Of a DNA stretch of 64,000 bases, positions 58,494-64,000 are shown piece after piece (the stretch's first letter is position 1; every line of letters begins with the position of its first letter). Source of the stretch: Acrocarpospora catenulata (GTDB lineage: Bacteria; Actinomycetota; Actinomycetes; Streptosporangiales; Streptosporangiaceae). The position numbers were made by a program, and so were the translations under genes. The stretch spans positions 124,001 to 188,000 of the forward strand of contig NZ_JAHCST010000008.1 in NCBI RefSeq assembly GCF_018476525.1. The letters run 5' to 3'. The notes beneath the pieces were generated by a model. That model saw only the letters and a list, made by a program, of their open reading frames with translations. It did not search any database and was not told the origin of the DNA.

Positions 58494-60155
58494 GTGCCCG
58501 GCGGTTCCAGAGTGATTGGTGTGTTTCTACTGGCGGGAAGCCTGCTGACGGCCACCCCCGCGAGCGCGGTGGCGCGCACGCCCGAGTGCCAGGGGGACTG
58601 GTTACCCGCCACGCCCACGGCGGAGGAAGTGATGGCCGGTCAGCTCTCCTTCCTCGACCTGCCCCCCGTGAAGATCGGGGAGAAGGTCAACTGGCGCCTG
58701 GACCCGTACAAGAACCGGTCCTGGAAGATGGTCTTCCACTCGCTGCGGTGGGTGGGGCGGCTGGTGGCCGACTACGAGACCACCGGCAAGGCCACCTACC
58801 TGTCCCGGGCCACCGAGGTGGCCAAGGACTGGGTGGCCAAGAACCCGCCGGGGTCGCTGGGCACCTACGCCTGGGCCGAGCATCCGGTGGCGCTGCGGGC
58901 GCCCGCGCTGGTCTGCCTGAGCCGGCACGTGCCGGACAAGTGGCTGCGCGACAGCCTGGTCCAGCACGCCCGGATCCTGGACGACGACAAGCACTACGAG
59001 TGGGGTCACAACCACGGCCTGGACCAGGACATCGGCCTGCTCACCATCGCCTGCCGGTACGGCAACGCCGCCTGGCGCAAGAAGGCGGTCAGCCGCATGG
59101 AGAAGACCACCAAGCTGGACGTGGACGCCGAGGGCGCCCTGCGCGAGCAGGCCCCGCGGTACGCGGTGTACTTCCACGACCGCCTCCGGGTGGCCATGGA
59201 CAAGCTCAAGGACTGCGGCGTCAAGATCCCCGAGAGCCTGGCCAGGCGCTGGGACAAGCTGCCCGAGCACATCAGCGCGGCCACCCAGCCCGACGGCTTC
59301 CTGGTCCCGCTCGGGGACGGCCCCGCCGACGTGCAGCCGGCCGCCTACGACCGCCCCGACTCGCTGGTCCAGATCTACAAGGCCGGGTACGTCTTCGGCC
59401 GCACCGCCTGGGGCGACCGGGAGTCGGCCTACTACTCCATCAGGTTCGGCCCCGGCCTGAAGTTCCACGGCCACGAGGACCACCTGGGCGTCACCTACTA
59501 CGCCCAGGGCCGCAACATCCTCACCGAGGCCGGATTCCACTCCTACGAGAACACCGCCTACCGCCGCTGGACGATCACCCCGGAGGCGCACAACGTGCCC
59601 ATCGTGGCCGGGAAGAAGTTCAGGGGCCGGATGGCCACCGCGCTGATCCGCAGGTCGATCGGCAAGGACCGGCAGTCCTTCACACTCACCGACACCGCGT
59701 ACGGCACCCGCCGCACTCGGGCGGTCCTCGTCAACCATGACAAGAAGGACGTCATGGCCGTGTACGACACCGTCGCCTCGGGCAAGGTCCGCAACCTGTG
59801 GCACCTGGCCTCCGGCCTGAAGGTGGTCTCCAACGGCGGGGGCCGGGTCGTGGTCAGCCACGGCGACGGCGGCTGGAAGGCGTCGATCGTGCAGCTGGCC
59901 CTGCCCGGGTGCAAGCCCGTCTCCGGGCAGCAGGTGGTCAGCGGGCAGACCAACCCCTACCAGGGCTGGATCTCCTCCTCGTACATGAAGAAGGAGGCCG
60001 CCCCCGTGGTGCAGTCGCCGGCGGCGACCGGCCTGCTCACCATCGTGGTGCCGGGCACCGACGACCCCGCGGTGTCCTGCTCGGGCCGGACCGTCATCGT
60101 GCGCACTCCCAACGGCCCGGCCACGTTCAAGATGTCCGGCAAGGACCTGGTCTAG
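58494..60155 (+). CDS. secreted heparinase II/III-like alginate/polysaccharide lyase family protein
   Basis: 553 residues from GTG 58494, with GGAAGGA just upstream. Signal peptide about 1-26 (LLTATPASA). An alpha-toroid domain (50-270) includes HNHGLDQDIGLL, with the His/Tyr-rich surface typical of heparinase II/III family lyases. The C-terminal beta-sandwich begins at GPGLKFHGHEDHLGVTYYAQGRNILTEAGF, containing the His-rich catalytic HGHEDH motif, then YGTRRTRAVL. It would cleave acidic polysaccharides outside the cell. It stands alone; the next gene is convergent and 3 bases away. Confidence 0.88.
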   Translation: MPGGSRVIGVFLLAGSLLTATPASAVARTPECQGDWLPATPTAEEVMAGQLSFLDLPPVKIGEKVNWRLDPYKNRSWKMVFHSLRWVGRLVADYETTGKATYLSRATEVAKDWVAKNPPGSLGTYAWAEHPVALRAPALVCLSRHVPDKWLRDSLVQHARILDDDKHYEWGHNHGLDQDIGLLTIACRYGNAAWRKKAVSRMEKTTKLDVDAEGALREQAPRYAVYFHDRLRVAMDKLKDCGVKIPESLARRWDKLPEHISAATQPDGFLVPLGDGPADVQPAAYDRPDSLVQIYKAGYVFGRTAWGDRESAYYSIRFGPGLKFHGHEDHLGVTYYAQGRNILTEAGFHSYENTAYRRWTITPEAHNVPIVAGKKFRGRMATALIRRSIGKDRQSFTLTDTAYGTRRTRAVLVNHDKKDVMAVYDTVASGKVRNLWHLASGLKVVSNGGGRVVVSHGDGGWKASIVQLALPGCKPVSGQQVVSGQTNPYQGWISSSYMKKEAAPVVQSPAATGLLTIVVPGTDDPAVSCSGRTVIVRTPNGPATFKMSGKDLV

Positions 60156-60158
60156 AGG

Positions 60159-61733
60159 TCAGAGGCTGTAGCCGGCGCGGAGCAGGCCGAACGTCACGGC
60201 CTGCTCCAGGGCCTGCCAGGACGCCTCGATGATGTTCTCGTCCACGCCCACCGTGGCCCATTCGGCGCCCGCGTCGCTGGAGGTGACCAGGACCCGGGTG
60301 ACCGCGTCGGTGCCGTGCGTGCCCTCCAGGATGCGGACCTTGAAGTCGATCAGCTCCACCGCGGCCAGCTCGGGGTAGAGACCCTCCAGGGCGGTCCGCA
60401 CCGCCTTGTCCAGCGCGTTCACCGGGCCGTTGCCCTCACCGGTGGCGACGATGCGCTCGCCCTTGGCGTGCAGCTTGACGGTGGCCTCGCTGACCACCTC
60501 GCCGCCCGGGCGGCGCTCCACGATGACCCGCCAGGACTCCACCGAGAAGTGCCGGAGCCGCTCGCCGTGCACGCTGTCGCGCAGCAGCAGTTCGAAGGAG
60601 GCGTCGGCGGCCTCGAAGGTGTACCCGCGGGACTCCAGCTCCTTGACCCGCTCCACCAGGGTGCGGGCCTGGTCACCGGTGAGCTGGTAGCCCAGCTCGC
60701 GGCCCTTCAGCTCCACCGAGGCCCGCCCGGCCATGTCGGAGACCAGCATGCGCATGTCGTTGCCGACCTCGGCCGGGTCGATGTGCTGGTACAGGTTGGG
60801 GTCCACCTTGATGGCCGAGGCGTGCAGGCCGGCCTTGTGCGCGAACGCCGAGGTGCCGACGTACGGCTGGTGGGAGTTGGGGGTGACGTTGGTCACCTCG
60901 GTGATGGCGTGCGCGATCCGGGTCATCTCCCGCAGGGCCTGCGGCGGTACCAGCTGGAAGCCGCGCTTGAGCTGGAGGTTGGCGACCACGGTGAACAGGT
61001 TGGCGTTGCCGGAGCGCTCGCCGTACCCGTTGGCGCAGCCCTGCACGTGGCTGGCGCCGGCCCGGACGGCGGCCAGCGTGTTGGCGACCGCGCAGCCGGT
61101 GTCGTCGTGGCAGTGGATGCCGATCCGGGCCGAGGTCTGGACCGCCTGGTGCACCACGTCGGCCAGCTCGTCGGGGAGCATGCCGCCGTTGGTGTCGCAG
61201 AGCGCGATCACCGACGCGCCCGCCTCGGCCGCGGTGCGGATCACCTCCAGCGCGTACGCCGGGTTGGACTTGTAGCCGTCGAAGAAGTGCTCCGCGTCCA
61301 GGAACACCCGCTGGCCCTCCGCACGCAGGTGGGAGACCGTGTCGCGGATCATCGCGAGGTTCTCCTCAAGAGTGGTGCGGAGGGCCAGTTCCACGTGCCG
61401 GTCGTGACTCTTGGCAACCAGGGTCACGATCGGCGCGCCGGATTCGCGCAGTGCGGCGACCAGAGGGTCGTCGGCCGCCTTCACACCGGCTCGGCGGGTC
61501 GCGCCGAACGCGGCGAGCTGCGCGTGCTTCAGGTCGAGCTCGGTCTGAGCCCGCCGGAAGAATTCGGTGTCCTTGGGGTTGGCGCCCGGCCAGCCGCCCT
61601 CGATGAAGCCGACGCCGAGCGCGTCCAGATGCCGCGCGACGGCGAGCTTGTCGGCGACCGAAAGGTTCAGCCCCTCCTGCTGCGCACCGTCGCGGAGGGT
61701 GGTGTCGTACACGTGGAAAGTGTCATCAGCCAT
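60159..61733 (-). CDS. cimA: (R)-citramalate synthase
   Basis: 524 residues. Condenses acetyl-CoA with pyruvate to citramalate, opening a threonine-independent route to isoleucine. The catalytic barrel has YDTTLRDGAQQEGLNLSVADK, GIHCHDDTGCAVANT (metal ligands HxH) and NPYxTS-like PNSHQPYVGTSAFAHKAGLHA; the LeuA-type regulatory domain follows (ATGEGNGPVNALDKAVRTALEGLYP). It is distinct from 2-isopropylmalate synthase by the longer DTTLRDGAQQEG form. ATG 61733 has AGGAG 13 bases upstream. The leader (61780-61871) has a Leu-Leu-Ile-Ile peptide and a terminator. It is near ilvE and leuB. Confidence 0.93.
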   Translation of the reverse strand: MADDTFHVYDTTLRDGAQQEGLNLSVADKLAVARHLDALGVGFIEGGWPGANPKDTEFFRRAQTELDLKHAQLAAFGATRRAGVKAADDPLVAALRESGAPIVTLVAKSHDRHVELALRTTLEENLAMIRDTVSHLRAEGQRVFLDAEHFFDGYKSNPAYALEVIRTAAEAGASVIALCDTNGGMLPDELADVVHQAVQTSARIGIHCHDDTGCAVANTLAAVRAGASHVQGCANGYGERSGNANLFTVVANLQLKRGFQLVPPQALREMTRIAHAITEVTNVTPNSHQPYVGTSAFAHKAGLHASAIKVDPNLYQHIDPAEVGNDMRMLVSDMAGRASVELKGRELGYQLTGDQARTLVERVKELESRGYTFEAADASFELLLRDSVHGERLRHFSVESWRVIVERRPGGEVVSEATVKLHAKGERIVATGEGNGPVNALDKAVRTALEGLYPELAAVELIDFKVRILEGTHGTDAVTRVLVTSSDAGAEWATVGVDENIIEASWQALEQAVTFGLLRAGYSL

Positions 61734-61779
61734 GGTGGGATGTCGTCTCCTTGTAGGAGGTCCTGCCAGCTCGCTCAAA

Positions 61780-61810
61780 CAAAAAGACCCCTCACGGGCG
61801 TGAGAGGTCT
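61780..61810 (-). terminator. attenuator-type terminator upstream of cimA
   Basis: On the coding strand AGACCTCTCACG and CGTGAGGGGTCT pair as a stem with one mismatch, followed by TTTTT, ending 47 bases before the cimA ATG. A second perfect 10-base stem (GCGCGCCGGC, 61811-61820 with 61833-61842) lies just upstream and overlaps the end of the leader peptide. Confidence 0.75.
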
Positions 61811-61829
61811 GCGCGCCGGCGGTGTCCTG

Positions 61830-61871
61830 TCAGCCGGCGCGCCTGCCAATAATGAGCAGACAGTAAGACAT
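61830..61871 (-). CDS. cimA leader peptide with Leu-Leu-Ile-Ile control codons
   Basis: A 13-residue frame, MSYCLLIIGRRAG, from ATG 61871. Its Leu-Leu-Ile-Ile run (61848-61859) precedes the GC-rich stem and the terminator. This is the pattern of ribosome-mediated attenuation: with scarce Leu- or Ile-tRNA the ribosome would stall at the control codons and favour read-through into cimA. The ribosome site is weak (AGAGAA). Confidence 0.72.
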   Translation of the reverse strand: MSYCLLIIGRRAG

Positions 61872-61956
61872 GATTCTCTGGAGTCTGCCATACGATCCGC
61901 CATCCGGCACATTGATCTCAGGATCCGAGATGTGCGCGCGTCGTAGGCTGGCCGTC

Positions 61957-62616
61957 ATGACCACGTTGAAGGCGTCCTACACCGACCCCTCCGTGCCCGC
62001 GTACGTCGCCGCCCACGCCACGCAGCCCGACCAGCTGCTCCGCGAACTGGCGGTGGAGACGGCCGCGATCGCGCCGGACAACATCTCCATGCAGATCGCG
62101 CCCGAGCAGGGCGCCCTGCTGACCATGCTGGTCCAGCTCACCGGCGCCAGGCTGGCCGTGGAGGTGGGCACGTTCACCGGCTACTCCTCGATCTGCATCG
62201 CCCGCGGCCTGGCCCCGGACGGCAGGCTGATCTGCTGCGACGTGAGCCAGGAGTGGACGGCGGTGGCCCGGCGGTACTGGGAGCGCGCCGGGCTCACCGA
62301 CCGGGTGGAGCTGCGCCTGGGGCCCGCGCTCGGCACGCTCACCGCGCTGCCCGAGGACGAGCCGGTCGACTTCGCCTTCATCGACGCCGACAAGGCCGGG
62401 TACCCGGACTACTACCGGGAGCTGGTGCGCCGGCTCGCGCCCGGCGGCCTGATCTGCGTGGACAACACCCTGCAGGGCGGGCGCATCACCGACCCCGGGG
62501 CGGGGGGCAACGTGCCCGCCATGCGGGCCTTCAACGACCTGGTGACAGCCGATCCGCGGGTCGACTCCGTGCTGGTGCCGATCGCGGACGGGCTGACGCT
62601 GATCCGCAGGCGTTAG
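61957..62616 (+). CDS. SAM-dependent O-methyltransferase (caffeoyl-CoA OMT type)
   Basis: 219 residues. SAM motif [19 protein letters not shown], acidic loop [12 protein letters not shown] and [16 protein letters not shown] with the metal-binding Asp pair identify the cation-dependent O-methyltransferase family 3. ATG 61957 is the likely start; TAGGCT 7 bases upstream looks like a -10 hexamer, so the mRNA is probably leaderless. Its 3' end overlaps ilvE by 4 bases on the other strand. Substrate is unknown. Confidence 0.9.
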   Translation: MTTLKASYTDPSVPAYVAAHATQPDQLLRELAVETAAIAPDNISMQIAPEQGALLTMLVQLTGARLAVEVGTFTGYSSICIARGLAPDGRLICCDVSQEWTAVARRYWERAGLTDRVELRLGPALGTLTALPEDEPVDFAFIDADKAGYPDYYRELVRRLAPGGLICVDNTLQGGRITDPGAGGNVPAMRAFNDLVTADPRVDSVLVPIADGLTLIRRR

Positions 62617-63701
62617 CAGATCTTGTGCACCCAGCCGTGGGGGTCGGGGCGGGTGCCGTACTGGATGCCCAGCAGTTCCTCGCGGACCCGCATGGTGACC
62701 GGGCCCGGCGTGCCGTCGCCGATCGTCCACTCCCGGTCGGCGCCCTTGACCGAGCCGACCGGGGTGACGATGGCGGCGGTGCCGCAGGCGAAGACCTCGG
62801 TGATCTCGCCGGAGGCGCAGCCCGCCTGCCACTCCTCGATGGTGATCTTGCCCTCTTCGGCGGTGAGGCCGAGGTCGGCGGCGAAGGTGAGGATGGAGTC
62901 GCGGGTGATGCCGGCCAGCAGGGTACCGGTCAGCGGCGGGGTCACCAGGCGGTCACCGCGGACGAAGAACAGGTTCATCCCGCCCATCTCCTCCACGTGG
63001 CGATGCTCGAAGGCGTCCAGCCAGACGACCTGGTCGCAGCCGTTCTGGACGGCCTGCCGCTGGGCCACGAAGGCCGCCGCGTAGTTGCCACCGCACTTGG
63101 CGAACCCGGTCCCGCCGGGGGCTGCCCTGGTGTACTCGGTGGACAGCCAGACCTTGACCGCCTTCACGCCGCTCGCGAAGTAGGAGGCCGACGGCGAGGC
63201 GATCACCATGTACCGGAAGGTCTTGGACGGGTAGTTCACCCCCATGCCCACCTGGGTGGCGATGGTGAACGGCCGCAGGTAGAGGCTGTGCCCCTCGGTG
63301 GTGGGCACCCAGTCGCGGTCGGCCTGCACCAGCAGCTCCAGCGACTCCACGAAGACCTCCTCCGGCAGTTCCGGCATGGCCAGCCGGGCGCAGGACCGGT
63401 TGAACCGGGCAGCGTTGGCCAGCGGCCGGAAGGCCACGATGGACCCGCCCGCCTGCCGGTACGCCTTGAGCCCCTCGAACACCTCCTGCGCGTAGTGGAA
63501 GACGGAGGTGGCCGGGTCAAGCACCAGCGGCCCGTACGGCTCGAGGCGCGCGTCGTGCCAGCCGACGCCCTCGGTGAAGTCGATGGAGACCATGTGGTCG
63601 GTGAAGGTCTGCCCGAAGCCCGGGTTCGCCAGCACCTGTTCCCGTTCTGCCGCGCTCCGCGCGTTCGGGTTGGACCGCTGGTCGAAGCTGAGCTGGCTCA
63701 T
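62613..63701 (-). CDS. ilvE: branched-chain amino acid aminotransferase
   Basis: 362 residues. A PLP class IV aminotransferase that completes leucine, isoleucine and valine synthesis. The PLP lysine is in [46 protein letters not shown] and [15 protein letters not shown] are family hallmarks. AAGGA precedes ATG 63701. It lies after leuB on the same strand with a strong terminator between, so it has its own promoter. Its function pairs with cimA and leuB. Confidence 0.96.
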   Translation of the reverse strand: MSQLSFDQRSNPNARSAAEREQVLANPGFGQTFTDHMVSIDFTEGVGWHDARLEPYGPLVLDPATSVFHYAQEVFEGLKAYRQAGGSIVAFRPLANAARFNRSCARLAMPELPEEVFVESLELLVQADRDWVPTTEGHSLYLRPFTIATQVGMGVNYPSKTFRYMVIASPSASYFASGVKAVKVWLSTEYTRAAPGGTGFAKCGGNYAAAFVAQRQAVQNGCDQVVWLDAFEHRHVEEMGGMNLFFVRGDRLVTPPLTGTLLAGITRDSILTFAADLGLTAEEGKITIEEWQAGCASGEITEVFACGTAAIVTPVGSVKGADREWTIGDGTPGPVTMRVREELLGIQYGTRPDPHGWVHKIC

Positions 63702-63754
63702 GATTCCTTCTCTCTACACGCTGCTAAACGAAACTTAAGCCATATGGCGGGGAA

Positions 63755-63795
63755 CAAAAAAGCGCATGACGGCCCATTGTGGGCCATCATGCGCT
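63755..63795 (-). terminator. strong intrinsic terminator between leuB and ilvE
   Basis: AGCGCATGACGGCCC (63761-63775) and GGGCCATCATGCGCT (63781-63795) form a 15-bp stem with one mismatch, 5-base loop, followed on the coding strand by six Ts (63755-63760). It lies 23 bases past the leuB stop. It would end the leuB transcript; a short open frame after it is not BCAA-rich, so attenuation is not indicated. Confidence 0.82.
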
Positions 63796-63817
63796 GAGTC
63801 TGCTGGGGTGGCCGGGG

Positions 63818-64000
63818 CTACCCGGCTACTCGCGCGGCGATGTCGTCGCCGATCTCGCGGGTCTGCCGCCCGGTCCAGGCGCCCTGCCGTTCGACCAGGT
63901 CGTCGGCGACCGCCTGCTCCACCCGGGCCGCCGCCTCGGTGTGGCCGAGGTGGTCCAGGAGCATGGCGACGCTGAGGATGGTCGCGCTGGGGTCGGCCTT
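63818..64000 (-). CDS. leuB: 3-isopropylmalate dehydrogenase, C-terminal part only
   Basis: The last 60 residues are in the window: [30 protein letters not shown], then [27 protein letters not shown] and a TAG. The [18 protein letters not shown] motif is the typical C-terminal helix of LeuB, which oxidatively decarboxylates 3-isopropylmalate in leucine synthesis. The catalytic region lies beyond the right edge. Confidence 0.85.
   Translation of the reverse strand, partial: KADPSATILSVAMLLDHLGHTEAAARVEQAVADDLVERQGAWTGRQTREIGDDIAARVAG

Noticed and set aside
63755-63795. Attenuator for ilvE
   Set aside because: The hairpin has a T-tract, but no Leu/Ile/Val-rich peptide precedes it; it is better read as the leuB terminator.

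Overview
The window is high-GC DNA with actinomycete traits: GTG starts, leaderless promoters, many ATGA overlaps, SigE-family and ECF-type sigma factors, TetR regulators, an FxLD-type lanthipeptide cluster and a hypoxia-type Usp/PNPOx gene set. A filamentous actinomycete of the Streptosporangiaceae kind fits best, but no rRNA or marker gene settles the genus.

Layout. 1-862: a partial FxsB-type radical SAM enzyme. 1050-9461: central carbon and stress metabolism (malic enzyme, fumarase, PNPOx-like protein, tandem universal stress protein, shortened NDP-forming acyl-CoA synthetase, phosphoketolase). Two divergent promoter regions here share four copies of a DevR/OsdR-like palindrome. 9448-13564: a complete selenocysteine locus (selD divergent from selA-selB-selC). 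13660-15218: a sigma factor with its membrane partner. 15286-18167: a tight five-gene mau-like redox operon whose second membrane protein carries an in-frame UGA followed by a good bacterial SECIS candidate; this is the most interesting object in the window. 18361-26722: secreted and surface functions (two DUF305 lipoproteins, a chitin-active LPMO, a GH19 chitinase, a ferric-reductase-like protein, a DUF1996 protein, and a sigma factor fused through a membrane span to a GH128-like glucanase). 26715-30982: two TetR units with a P450, a membrane protein, a VOC protein and a small protein.

31525-45334 is a defence island. A Rad50-like ATPase and a small HEPN-like protein lie on the + strand. On the - strand are a complete type I restriction-modification system (hsdM, hsdS, hsdR), an M48/DUF45 metalloprotease, a second N6-adenine methylase and a Ser/Thr kinase. 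45804-54992 is a class I lanthipeptide cluster of the FxLD type: regulator, 53-residue precursor, LanB, LanC, a SpaB_C/isoaspartyl-methyltransferase fusion and a helper protein.

55036-64000 returns to housekeeping functions: a ROK fragment, a lipoprotein, gltX with an FAH-family hydrolase, a heparinase II/III-like secreted protein, then branched-chain amino acid genes (cimA, ilvE, partial leuB). cimA is preceded by a leader peptide with Leu-Leu-Ile-Ile codons and a terminator, which points to attenuation.

Functional links: the selABCD genes would supply selenocysteine to the UGA-containing membrane protein 2 kb away, alongside a CPVC thioredoxin and a MauE protein, suggesting an undescribed seleno-redox system that matures a Cys-rich exported protein. 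All functional calls come from reading the sequence; no database search was run.
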